From: Welwitschia mirabilis
Taxonomy: Eukaryota > Gnetophyta > Gnetopsida > Welwitschiales
Assembly (NCBI GenBank): GCA_051453625.1
Contig: JBOZIK010000001.1
Span: forward strand, 287,510,964 to 287,542,529
Reading direction: 5' to 3'
DNA length: 31,566 bases
The notes beneath the pieces are model-generated. The model was given only the letters and a program-made list of their open reading frames with translations, was not told the DNA's origin and searched no databases. Positions 24,601 to 30,623 of this stretch are shown in pieces (within the stretch, counting starts at the first letter, position 1; the number at the start of each line of letters is the position of its first letter). The translations under genes and the position numbers were made by a program.

Positions 24601-27578
24601 TTTCGTTGTTATGCTTAACATGAAGAAGATCCTTGACATGACAATGAGATGAAGTGATACAAATAATGTAGTACAAACGAGCCAATCATCCTTGGGGACC
24701 AATCAAAGGTAAAAATTCTCATCTAATTTGTTCCAAAAACGTGGGTCTTCTGGTCGCAGCAAAGAAAGCACAATTAGAATAATGCCCAAGCATGTTTCTG
24801 GTCTATCTAACAAAGGGCACCAAAAGGCCTTGTGCTCAAATGTAGAGAGCATGTGTCTCACTTCATGTTGCATATCAAGGTTCCCATAGTAATGAGGAAG
24901 CCCATCCGAAGGGAGGACAATGGTAGACTGAGTTTCTAATTGGTTGGATGGATTATACAATTGAAAATGATGCCAAGAATTGTGTTGAGAAAGAAAGTAT
25001 ATAAGACTGGGAAGTATCATTTCTCCAAATAAGTGACAAGGATGTGTTAATAGTAAGTATCAAACTTGTAACCTTCTTTTATGGACAAGATTGTGCATCA
25101 TTCACATTGGATAAGCATTACTCATTCCATGGTGATTGCATGTGTGTTAATGCTAAATCTTCGTTCACACGGCAAGTGCAGACAGTTGATTTGAAATGGC
25201 GTTTCAATGGCTAGGATCTTGGTTTTAAAAAAAAGCATTGGAGGCACCATTCGCATCAAGCCTAGTTGGAAGGATTACTTGAGGAACCACACTAGAGGTG
25301 CTATATCCTATAAGATGTGCACTCGGGTACATTGTCAACGTTGTACAATCCAGGGAACTGCAAACCCAGCACCCTATTAGTACCATATGACACAGGCACC
25401 TTACCTAGGGGTGTGCTCTTTAGCAAACCTTCATGACTTAGTGTAAGGTCACAAGGTGAAAAGTTTGTCATCTATCAATAATCATTTTAGTCATCACCTT
25501 AGTCGCAAACATTATGAAGACATGCATAAACCAGTTTTAAGCCACATTTTTGTACTCATATAATAGTAAACCCAACCGACGCTTTGTTATCATCAATGGA
25601 CAGTTACATTCTCAAATCTCTGTCATGTATAAGGATCTGAAATTCATCATTAGTGACATTCAATTCACCTCTGTGGGTTACAGATTTCATACATGATACG
25701 GTGAACCCAAAAGAATAAATGGTCAATCTACCAGTCAACCCCAAGAAAAAGAGAGAGATGCAAGAAGGTACTTCAAAGAGCCAAACACGACAGCAAATTT
25801 GAGTACTAGTTTTTAGTATTGCCTCTAGTCTACGAAAAACATATGCTGTACAATTTCATTATGAATTAATCATATAAAGTTATATTGAAAGACAATAGGT
25901 ATTAGAGAATTACAAAGAAAACACAGAAATAAGATAATACACATTTGTTGCAAATAACAAGTCTTTAGAAAAGCAAAAATAATTACCTTTGAAAGGAAAA
26001 TGGTATTAACTTCAGGACTGTGCTTAAACGCATATAGGATCCTTGTTCTTTCGCTATGGCTAACAGAAAAGATTCCGCAGCAGATCAAGTAGCCAATACG
26101 CTTATGTTAGACACATACAATGAAATTGAAATAAGAAAACAACTTTGTTATAAAATGTAATAGATATGTCACCTGGTTGCACCATAGATCATTGGTTTTC
26201 TAAGCTTCATTGCATACTCAGTTAGTGCAAACAGGTTATCAGCAAAAACAATAATCTTGTCACCACGTTGTTGTTCATGGAATCGGATGAGAAACTCACA
26301 AGCACGAAATTTGTTAGGATTCATGACATACAATGCCTAGAAAATAAAAAGACAAATAGCATTAGGGAACCTCAAATGTCCAAATCACAAGTCCTGTGGC
26401 ACGACTGACAAAAACAAAGCATGTACAAGGCTAATAGTTACTCTATCATAACGGAAACAAATGACTATCATCTCATATAGTCTGGTGTTGAATATTAAAA
26501 TAACACCAAACAAACAGCAAGAACATGCTAAAGATCATCTTCATGAACTCCATAATGAAAAATACAATTATAATGCCCAAAATCAAACTAAAATATATAA
26601 ATGCTTGGCATCCTATGCTTTCGCGATAAAGAACACCTGAAGAGATATGATTCCAAATTAAAAAAATGTGATGGATTACACATCAAGGGCAACCATTCAT
26701 TAAGCAGTAGATTTTAAAAAGGTTAGAATAAACATCAATTATGGAAATACCTGTTTTTTCTTAGAATTCTCCTTTTTCAAATACTCTGCGAAAAACTCTT
26801 TTGTCATAGGACACCAAACCTCAGCACACTGAACATTTGCTATGAATCCACCCTTGACCAAATCCAACCAATTAGCCTCATATAACTTTGGTCCAATTAA
26901 AAAATTCAAATCAGTGATCCGCTCATCTTCACGAACAAGTGTGGCTGTATGTAAAACGTGAACAAAAAGCAAAATCTTAGGGCAAAACTACAATTCACAC
27001 TTTATAATGTCATTGAAATGATATTAGATATCAGAAATAGAGATTGCCAAGATTGTAAAAACACTATGAACCTGTAAGCCCGAGTTTGCAATGTGATTTT
27101 GTGATGCTGATTACTTTACGAAACATATGTGCTGGCACAACATGCACCTGTTCATAAGCCACCTCATGAAATATGTACATAAACACCTCCAAATCAACAA
27201 TAAGCTTGATATTTATCTTTCCATTGCTGCAAAAGGTTACCTCATCCATCAGTAAAAGGCCCCATTCCCTGTTCCGAATCTCCTCAATGATCTTCTCTGA
27301 CTCTTCTGAACGTTTGCCTCCAAAAGCAACCATATTATAAGTAGTCACAACCACACCAGCATTCCCCTTAAACCTCTCTTTACTATCAGAAGTGAACCGA
27401 CATATCTGGTCATCCCTGATTGTAGACCAGAGCTTAAACTGAAATGCCCATTGATCCACTGAAACAGCATTAGTGGCCAAGCAAAGACAACTTTTTCTTA
27501 TTCGACAAGCAGCGGAAACTCCAACCAAAGACTTTCCAGCCCCACAGGGAAGAACTATGATACCAGACCTTGCCCTTC
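9523..27578 (-). CDS. XPB: XPB/ERCC3 helicase of TFIIH, 3' part of the gene (11 exons)
   Basis: XPB is the SF2 3'-5' helicase/translocase of the nuclear general transcription and repair factor TFIIH. It opens promoter DNA for RNA polymerase II and helps open damaged DNA in nucleotide excision repair. Eleven exons join to 474 codons without a stop. Visible in order (numbering of this fragment): Walker A PCGAGKS (11-17), DEVH box (112-115), LTATLVRED with the XPB-specific RED motif (137-145), the thumb-like region and [15 protein letters not shown] and [15 protein letters not shown] of helicase domain 2, QRLGRILR with the motif VI arginines (311-318), and a basic C-terminus ending [11 protein letters not shown]. 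Plant XPB proteins are about 770 residues, so roughly 290 N-terminal residues are missing at the right. All splice sites are GT-AG and phases are consistent, which argues for a working gene. The first base of the first codon (Gly) is in an exon not seen. Confidence 0.97.
9716..9858 (-). CDS. XPB: XPB exon 10 of this window (acidic tail and GSMSAMSG)
   Basis: The acceptor is CATCTTAG. The exon encodes [20 protein letters not shown], then [18 protein letters not shown] and ASGMVYMEY, with AG of a split Ser. Plant XPB proteins share [26 protein letters not shown] and GMVYMEY here. Leu replaces the usual Met at the second residue. The donor is TACAG followed by GTATCA. The region is acidic and then Ser/Met-rich and lies outside the helicase core. 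Confidence 0.95.
9959..10042 (-). CDS. XPB: XPB exon 9 of this window ([20 protein letters not shown])
   Basis: This 84-nt phase-0 exon encodes [20 protein letters not shown] and DQLSLLTK. It starts after the acceptor TGTGTGCAG and ends at a consensus-like donor GTAAGT. The start VITSLPPPD is conserved among plants. The middle ([12 protein letters not shown]) diverges from the flowering-plant form, which reads AGSSLSYHSQEE as I recall it. This is a less constrained linker before the acidic tail. Confidence 0.94.
10043..13725 (-). other. XPB intron 8, 3,683 nt, no gene recognised
   Basis: The intron runs between exons encoding GYSFK and [10 protein letters not shown] see no recognisable TE protein in it. 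It contains a GAT microsatellite near 11330, a short repeat of GGCAGAGACTC around 11556-11582, a cluster of GGAATC/GATTC words at about 11890-12000, and a 13-T run at 13031-13043. Several open frames of 60 to 106 codons occur but have low-complexity or unrecognisable translations, so I treat them as chance. Confidence 0.8.
11329..11351. repeat. GAT trinucleotide microsatellite
   Basis: A run of about seven GAT/TGA units with one interruption (GATAAT near the right end), inside XPB intron 8. It also produces the serine run in the spurious minus-strand frame across it. Confidence 0.9.
13726..13785 (-). CDS. XPB: XPB exon 8 of this window ([20 protein letters not shown])
   Basis: A 60-nt phase-0 mini-exon of exactly 20 codons gives [20 protein letters not shown], bordered by an acceptor GAGGTGCAG and a donor GTAAAT. 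The block [16 protein letters not shown] is conserved from yeast to plants in the C-terminal part of XPB. A 73-nt intron separates it from exon 7, and a 3.7-kb intron follows. Confidence 0.95.
13859..13939 (-). CDS. XPB: XPB exon 7 of this window ([20 protein letters not shown])
   Basis: This 81-nt phase-0 exon follows the acceptor GTCAATAG. It encodes [20 protein letters not shown] and LVSTDTQ and ends at GTAAGC, a near-consensus donor. It corresponds to [20 protein letters not shown] in other plants, with a His-Gln variation near the start. The segment follows the second helicase lobe and starts the C-terminal extension. Confidence 0.95.
14306..14419 (-). CDS. XPB: XPB exon 6 of this window (motifs V and VI)
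   Basis: This 114-nt phase-0 exon encodes [20 protein letters not shown] and [26 protein letters not shown] is helicase motif VI, with arginines that contact ATP across the lobes. [11 protein letters not shown] is a hallmark of the XPB family. The acceptor TTGTTTTAG and donor GTAAATC are both good. Finding this exon 11.6 kb from exon 5 in the correct phase supports the long intron as real. Confidence 0.96.
14535..14828 (-). other. unassigned 97-codon open frame upstream of XPB exon 6
   Basis: An open frame in intron 5, on the same strand as XPB and 116 nt before exon 6. The translation has ordinary globular composition, including [20 protein letters not shown] and [18 protein letters not shown], and does not look like simple AT-rich text. 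I do not recognise a family. It has no clear splice context and may be chance, a captured gene fragment or TE debris. Confidence 0.2.
15500..16085 (+). mobile_element. degraded Ty3/gypsy chromovirus tail: integrase GPF module, chromodomain, LTR start
   Basis: Plus-strand translation gives [13 protein letters not shown] (from about 15512), one stop (TAG 15544-15546), then [11 protein letters not shown] and [10 protein letters not shown]. This is the GPY/F module at the integrase C-terminus of Ty3/gypsy elements. In another frame, [13 protein letters not shown] (15760-15798) matches the core of a chromodomain, placed where chromoviruses carry it. A polypurine tract GGAGGAGGAAG (15940-15950) is then followed by TGTAACACC at 15954, a typical gypsy LTR start, and a TATAAATA box at about 16050. 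Stops and frame changes make it non-coding. The right end of the LTR was not found. Confidence 0.75.
16059..16085. repeat. perfect 10-bp inverted repeat, 7-nt loop
   Basis: GTTTCCTTAA (16059-16068) and TTAAGGAAAC (16076-16085) are exact reverse complements separated by TTGGTCA. The hairpin sits just after the TATAAATA of the proposed gypsy LTR, so it would lie at or near the start of the LTR transcript. Confidence 0.8.
16086..16559. other. probable LTR body and TE debris, unassigned
   Basis: This sequence follows the proposed gypsy LTR start. No coding similarity was recognised and no LTR end could be defined. Confidence 0.4.
16560..16880 (-). mobile_element. degraded Ty3/gypsy RNase H fragment, opposite strand
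   Basis: One minus-strand frame with in-frame stops reads [13 protein letters not shown] (about 16857-16820), [13 protein letters not shown] (about 16770-16731) and [19 protein letters not shown] (16728-16666). This is the RNase H order of gypsy polyproteins: FEVTTDAS, then KLN.HE..Y.THD.ELLA, then HALK.WRHYL.G..F. The catalytic Asp of the first block is Asn here. It runs opposite to the gypsy tail at 15.5 kb, so the two cannot be one uninterrupted element. Confidence 0.75.
17150..17376. repeat. imperfect tandem duplication of about 115 bp
   Basis: Unit 1 (about 17150-17265) and unit 2 (about 17266-17376) share ACACATTTT-ATTTTAG, CCATTGTTTTTCAAG, CTACATATTTTG and TTCTAATCAA in the same order. 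They differ by scattered substitutions and small indels, so the duplication is old. Confidence 0.8.
17388..17605. repeat. interspersed repeat, copy A
   Basis: It is alignable by eye with 20415-20645 in the same orientation. Shared landmarks in order are AATAATAATAGGA, TATCAATAT/CAATATCAA, TGCAGACT, GACTTAAAA followed by TTTAAG, and TTTTTA followed by GTTCCA. The family is not recognised. Confidence 0.65.
17606..18977. other. intronic DNA, nothing firmly recognised
   Basis: This lies between the two copies of the diverged repeat. The composition is less AT-rich than the left flank, suggesting old TE sequence, but no protein blocks could be named. The open frame at 18457-18651 has no recognisable motif. 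Confidence 0.5.
18978..19115. repeat. 20-bp minisatellite (GATCCAAAGAGATCTGCAA-type), five or more units
   Basis: Five full units of 20 bp run head to tail at 19004-19023, 19024-19043, 19044-19063, 19064-19083 and 19084-19103, with partial units before (from about 18978) and after. Units differ at one to five positions; the last two are nearly identical. Most carry AGATCC and AGATCT palindrome cores. Confidence 0.88.
19316..19420. repeat. second AATCCAG-rich repeat pair, about 47-bp period
   Basis: CCGGCAATCCAGAATTTCC (from 19329) and CCAGCAATCCAGAATCTCC (from 19376) start two units that continue with AA-TCAA-A-AA and GATCCA. Short AGCAATCC words extend the array to the left. Its vocabulary (ATCC, GATCCA, CAATCC) overlaps that of the array 200 bp upstream, so the two may come from one expanded region. 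Confidence 0.75.
19421..20414. other. intronic DNA, possible LTR-like stretch
   Basis: No coding similarity. At 19999-20010 a G-run (CCGTGGGGGTTG) is followed by sequence with a TATTTAAGGGG word at about 20202-20213, which could be a decayed LTR with a TATA-type box. No second copy or terminal CA was found, so this stays weak. Confidence 0.3.
20415..20645. repeat. interspersed repeat, copy B
   Basis: Direct-orientation partner of 17388-17605, about 3.0 kb away. It carries the same landmarks with an extra short insertion (around ACAACAGGTG). Both copies are too diverged for a recent duplication. Confidence 0.65.
20646..21569. other. intronic DNA, nothing firmly recognised
   Basis: The longest open frame (plus, 21204-21512, 102 codons) has no recognisable domain. 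It lies directly left of the gypsy integrase remnant and may be part of the same decayed element. Confidence 0.5.
21570..22010 (+). mobile_element. degraded Ty3/gypsy integrase C-terminal region, second copy
   Basis: Plus-strand reading gives [10 protein letters not shown] (about 21585-21613), where gypsy integrases have EFAYNNS, and [12 protein letters not shown] (about 21657-21693), where they have GRKCRTPLCW. A KG..........SP segment leads to [12 protein letters not shown] (about 21884-21919), the GPY/F module usually reading IGEVAYRLALP, and then KVHSM for VHNVFHVS. Several stops and frame changes are present. It has the same orientation as the 15.5-kb gypsy tail but a different sequence. 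Confidence 0.65.
23156..23362. other. assembly gap, 207 N
   Basis: A run of N inside the copia reverse transcriptase, just after [12 protein letters not shown]. The missing part normally carries the segment up to the connection domain. Confidence 0.99.
23546..23752 (+). repeat. 52-bp duplication flanking a 100-N gap
   Basis: Bases 23546-23597 and 23701-23752 are the same 52-bp sequence with one difference (T at 23560, G at 23715), on either side of exactly 100 N. Both encode [15 protein letters not shown] of the copia polyprotein, which carries this segment once. An assembly overlap that failed to merge is the likely cause. Confidence 0.85.
23598..23697. other. assembly gap, 100 N
   Basis: A run of exactly 100 N, a length often used for gaps of unknown size, flanked by duplicated sequence. 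Confidence 0.99.
24245..24264. other. assembly gap, 20 N
   Basis: A run of 20 N between the end of the copia RNase H and the polypurine tract. Confidence 0.99.
24417..24430 (+). other. polypurine tract of the copia element
   Basis: AAAGGGAGGGGGGG directly precedes the 3' LTR, with one T between. It primes plus-strand DNA synthesis in this element class. It follows the RNase H remnant by about 220 nt, the expected order. Confidence 0.85.
24432..24620 (+). mobile_element. 3' LTR of the Ty1/copia remnant, 189 bp
   Basis: It begins TGTTATATAAAG right after the polypurine tract and ends GCTTAACA, the TG...CA ends of LTRs. From TATTGAGGACGGCTTGTGTC (about 24479) onward it aligns with 30439-30590, the 5' LTR of the other copy, through ATGGCTTCCATGG/GGATTGCTTCCGTGG, CCCCACATT.GG and the final TAACA. 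A TATATAAAG box starts only a few bases inside the LTR, so the U3 part is unusually short. The next bases are TGAAG, a possible target duplication that cannot be tested because the left end is lost. Confidence 0.85.
24703..25020 (-). other. unassigned 105-codon open frame beside the LTR
   Basis: Open frame on the minus strand, starting about 80 bp right of the copia LTR. The translation has ordinary composition ([51 protein letters not shown]). No domain was recognised. It could be a fragment of another TE or gene, or chance. Confidence 0.2.
25021..25986. other. right end of XPB intron 5, nothing recognised
   Basis: Ends at the donor of exon 5. I see no coding similarity or repeat. The minus-strand open frame 25870-26088 is exon 5 plus read-through into the intron. 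Confidence 0.6.
25987..26059 (-). CDS. XPB: XPB exon 5 of this window (SHSERTRIL)
   Basis: The acceptor is TCTGTTAG and the first base completes the split Ser. The exon encodes [20 protein letters not shown] and then FLSK, ending in phase 0 before GTAATT. The block corresponds to SHIERTKILEAFK in other plants. HSER and the Tyr-Ala-Phe-Lys stretch are mild local differences. It borders the very long intron 5: the next coding base is more than 11.5 kb away. Confidence 0.94.
26173..26336 (-). CDS. XPB: XPB exon 4 of this window (start of helicase domain 2)
   Basis: The acceptor is TTTTCTAG. The exon encodes [20 protein letters not shown], then [20 protein letters not shown] and [14 protein letters not shown], plus two bases (AG) of a split Ser codon. 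IIVFADN is the first conserved block of the second RecA-like lobe. The donor is ACCAG followed by GTGACA. It is 164 nt long and has no change that would damage the protein. Confidence 0.95.
26751..26944 (-). CDS. XPB: XPB exon 3 of this window (RED motif and thumb-like region)
   Basis: The acceptor is TACATACAG and the exon opens CC-ACA-CTT, finishing motif III and giving [19 protein letters not shown]. The Arg-Glu-Asp at fragment residues 143-145 is the RED motif, which is special to XPB and needed for its DNA-stimulated ATPase in repair. [19 protein letters not shown] and [18 protein letters not shown] follow, the region that links the two helicase lobes. The exon closes with SKKKQ at a phase-0 donor GTATTT. 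It is 194 nt long and intact. Confidence 0.95.
27072..27147 (-). CDS. XPB: XPB exon 2 of this window (motif II end to motif III)
   Basis: This 76-nt exon encodes [20 protein letters not shown] and then KLGLT plus the first base of an Ala codon. It completes the DEVH box at its start and reaches motif III (LTAT) at its end. The donor is ACAG followed by GTTCAT. The split Ala is completed by CC in the next exon. The exon matches plant XPB without change in the part I can compare. Confidence 0.95.
27148..27240 (-). other. XPB: 93-nt stop-free intron inside the DEVH box (exitron-like)
   Basis: It starts GTAACC after GATGAG and ends GAACAG before GTGCAT. Removing it restores the motif DEVH and the conserved run VHVVPAHMF. 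It is exactly 31 codons, phase 0, and contains no stop in the reading frame of the gene. The last 20 bases lack a clear pyrimidine tract, so the acceptor looks weak. Known: plant exitrons are in-frame, stop-free introns with coding-like borders that are sometimes retained. Inference: a retained form would carry 31 extra residues directly after the catalytic Asp-Glu. Constitutive splicing is the simpler view, because other XPB proteins lack any insert here. Confidence 0.85.
27241..27578 (-). CDS. XPB: XPB exon with Walker A and DEVH start (exon 1 of this window)
   Basis: The exon follows an acceptor ending TTTAACAG and begins with the last two bases of a split Gly codon. It encodes helicase domain 1 from [16 protein letters not shown], the ATP-binding P-loop, through [33 protein letters not shown] and WGLLLMDE. 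The sequence is nearly identical to flowering-plant XPB as I recall it; small differences include CRIRKS and IEEIRN. It ends at GATGAG followed by the donor GTAACC, so the acidic pair of motif II is the last thing encoded. An alternative reading continues through the next 93 nt without a stop. Confidence 0.95.
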
Positions 27579-30120
27579 CTGTTAAATATATAAATCAGAA
27601 CATTACCCAGCAAAATGAAATCTCATAATAAGAAATCACTTTTGTTACATCCCACATTTTGTAAAACCATATTATGAAAATGGTGTTTTGTTCATTTTTT
27701 AAATATTTGTTGAATTAATATAACATTAGGGTACTCCACTGCATATCACACGATTCAAAATGTTCATTTGTAGTTCAAAAAATTTTTAATAAAATGTTTT
27801 GATAATTACTTACAGTTTTCTAACACTTGTTATTAATTTTTGACAAACTCCATTATCAAGTAATTAAAGAATGATATGGGGATCAAACAAGCACTATTAC
27901 ACTCAACATCATCTGAACTCTTTAATTAAGCACACTTGCATTAGATCGGTATTAGTATAAGCAGGCTCTCAAGACTAATAGTGTTAAATCTACCTAAATT
28001 TTCAAAAGCCAAGGTATGGCATAGTAGTAATCTCTAGGATGCCACATTTTCAAAACCACAAAAACAAAAAAAAAAAAAAAAACTAAAAATTCGCAAAAGA
28101 AAAGGATTACAGAAAGAACTTTTATTTCATTATAATTGAATGTTAAAATGACTCAAAAAATCAAATATTGTTCCAAGTAGTTTTGTAGGACTTTTCAGTG
28201 ACAGGTCAGAATTTCCTGACAATTATTTTTAATTTTTAAGGTGATGCCATGCTCAATTCACTCCCTATTTCTTTGGTTACATCTTTTTTGCCTCACAAGC
28301 TAGGAGATTTGAGTTAGGATTTTGCAACTTTAAGCTTGTTAAAGCTTGCAAGGAACTAGAATGATCATCAGATTCCAGGCCTAAACACTTTAAATTCATA
28401 CTTTTAATAGGCCACTTGTTGAAGAATGCAAGTCTTGATAACGATTTTACATATTCTGTTAGATGCAAAACATGAAAGAAACAAATTTAAGGAAGCATGT
28501 AATGTAAAGAGTGGTAAGTCGCCTTCCTTTTAACTCCAATGTTTTTGATATGGGAACATCCACGTATTTAAAAAGGATCATAACATGATAAACCTTGATT
28601 CCAGCATCTTCTTATTGCAGACCATCTAACCTCTGCTTTATCAGGATATTAATGATGCATTCATCAATTGTATATTTGAATATTCATGTCTTGTCCTATC
28701 AAAGGACTTAAACGTAACCTTCAAGGACTACACATTTTGATTTTGAACAACAACTTGGTATGAGGGGAGTGGGCTGTTTTAACCTATACCTACCTCTCTA
28801 ACACAGTTTCCATACATATCCCGGTAACGCAGTTTATCCAAGAATATGTTTCATATTCCAACATTACTTTGGCTATTTCGAGTTTCCTTTCATTTCATGG
28901 GTACTTTGCTGGATCCAGATGCCCCAAAAAGAGGTTTATCTCATTGAAATTACTTACCCGGAGTCCTCAAACAGATTGGCTGAAAATTATACATGTCAAG
29001 AGAAAGTATAATAATATCAAAAACAGTTAATGGTTACTTAAAGGAGATCACACATGAATACATGTTAATAATTCTGTGTCTGGAGTAAGGGCAGGTATCT
29101 AACATTACACAAAGAGATGCAACCCTAATGATTAAAGAATATGATCTATTATTAAATGTTTATTGTAATTCCAAATGTCCACACTTAACCTTACATTTAA
29201 CAAACTTCAATGTTTTAATGTCAATTTTATCATTATCTATGTGATATCACCATTTGTAGCCATGCAGACTTTGGTTGAAAAAATATTTTCATTTACATTT
29301 CCTTGTTATCTTCTTCATTCTCTTCCTTAATGTTCTTTCACAATATTGGGAACTTTCATCTTCAATTAGTGTTACATTGCTCTACTTTTGTTATTTTCAT
29401 GTAATAGTACTTCTCTTATCATCCTCATAATTCTGGAATTCAGAAACCACCACTCTATTCACTTCATGGCCTTTAGTATTCACATCTTAAGCATCTTGAT
29501 ACATTTATTTGTTTAGTAAAGAAATATGATTATTCCCATCATGCTTAGCTTCCATTAATCATACCTAATACCATGGTTAAAAAAGGATGATGAGCTTTTT
29601 TTCTGTCATCGGCTTATTGCCAATGATCTTGTTTGCCTGTTTAGCATCTTCAATGACCTTCATGTTTCAGTAGTACTTTGGCTGTTAGAAGCATCAAATT
29701 TTTCTCAAGTGGCTGAGATAGATACGAAAAACTAGTTTCTTATGTCTTAATATTGCTCTCGAAAACCAAGAGTTAACTCTTGGTTTCCTGTGATGATATT
29801 GCATGTAGATTGAATAATAGAGTTAAACCCTTCCTCCTACTGTTTTGAACTCTCTTTTCATTTTAAAAATTGTTCTTCATCTTGACAGTACTTAGGTCTT
29901 CGATTTCTTTCTTTCATATCTTTATTAAAGCACAATTATGATAAATCCATTAAGAACAATCTTTCGTTTATTTCTCAACAATAGCTACATCTGATAAATA
30001 ATTAATGCTTAAACATGCTTTCATCAGTATTATGAAAGAATGTGCTATTGTGGCGCTTCAACTCAGGAAACATTTTGGTATATCAGTCCACCTTTTGAGT
30101 GCAACAAATACTTATTTCTC
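27579..30120 (-). other. intron before XPB exon 1 of this window, nothing recognised
   Basis: The next XPB exon upstream should encode a block ending MFGNG with a split Gly. I found no such sequence on the minus strand between here and the right edge outside the gaps. Contents are AT-rich DNA with a 16-A run at 28067-28082. The open frame 28277-28468 has no recognisable motif. Confidence 0.7.
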
Positions 30121-30172
30121 ATAAGGAAGTCAAGTTTTTTAAAAAAATAAGGAAATCAAGTTTTAAAAAAGG
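30121..30172. repeat. 26-bp tandem repeat, two copies
   Basis: ATAAGGAAGTCAAGTTTTTT (from 30121) and ATAAGGAAATCAAGTTTTAA (from 30147) begin two head-to-tail units that both end in A-runs. The repeat lies just left of the gap that hides the start of the copia 5' LTR. Confidence 0.8.
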
Positions 30173-30210
30173 GAGAAAGCATGGAGATAGTCCTCTTGGA
30201 AGTGAAGCCA

Positions 30211-30437
30211 NNNNNNNNNNNNNNNNNNNNNNNNNNNNNNNNNNNNNNNNNNNNNNNNNNNNNNNNNNNNNNNNNNNNNNNNNNNNNNNNNNNNNNNNNN
30301 NNNNNNNNNNNNNNNNNNNNNNNNNNNNNNNNNNNNNNNNNNNNNNNNNNNNNNNNNNNNNNNNNNNNNNNNNNNNNNNNNNNNNNNNNNNNNNNNNNNN
30401 NNNNNNNNNNNNNNNNNNNNNNNNNNNNNNNNNNNNN
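30211..30437. other. assembly gap, 227 N
   Basis: A run of N that hides the left end of the second copia copy, including the start of its 5' LTR. Confidence 0.99.
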
Positions 30438-30590
30438 CTATTGAGGACGGCTTGTGTCCTTGCCCTTTTCTTCATTCTAATAGAGAGTTCTGCATGGCTT
30501 CCATGGTTTTACCCCACATTAGGGTTTTCCACGTAAATTTGGTGTGTTGATGTTTGCATTTTGCTTTTGCTCTGCTGCATTTTTCTAACA
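30438..30590 (+). mobile_element. 5' LTR (right part) of a second Ty1/copia copy
   Basis: It begins at the gap edge and reads TATTGAGGACGGCTTGTGTC from 30439, identical over these 20 bp to the 3' LTR at 24.5 kb. It stays alignable to its end TTTCTAACA at 30590. A primer-binding site follows at once, which fixes it as a 5' LTR. Beyond the first 20 bp the two LTRs differ at many positions and by small indels. Confidence 0.9.
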
Positions 30591-30592
30591 AC

Positions 30593-30604
30593 TGGTATCA
30601 AAGC
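30593..30604 (+). other. primer-binding site, initiator Met tRNA type
   Basis: TGGTATCAAAGC lies two bases after the LTR end. Plant copia elements use TGGTATCAGAGC, complementary to the 3' end of initiator methionine tRNA; one base differs here (A for G). Confidence 0.9.
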
Positions 30605-30623
30605 GAGGTTGCAGACAACAGAC

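Larger units (their letters stand above)
14420..25986 (-). other. XPB: XPB intron 5, 11,567 nt, filled with retroelement remnants
   Basis: The borders are a GTAATT donor after exon 5 and a TTTTAG acceptor before exon 6, both phase 0. The intron holds at least four separate pieces of retroelement coding sequence: Ty3/gypsy on the plus strand, Ty3/gypsy on the minus strand, Ty3/gypsy plus again, and Ty1/copia plus. It also holds a tandem duplication, a 20-bp repeat array and two copies of a diverged interspersed repeat. The mix of orientations and families shows several independent insertions rather than one element. Long TE-loaded introns in conserved genes are well known in conifers and relatives. 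Confidence 0.93.

Noticed and set aside
27064-27528. A single 154-codon uninterrupted minus-strand coding region.
   Set aside because: It is two exons joined by the stop-free 93-nt intron, and it runs past the true donor at 27071. Conservation across DEVH supports splicing, so the unspliced reading is kept only as an alternative.
28958-28979. A 22-nt minus-strand stretch bounded by TTTTCAG and a strong donor GTAAGT, resembling a micro-exon before XPB exon 1.
   Set aside because: None of its three frames matches the conserved XPB block expected there, and its length would not supply the needed split Gly context.
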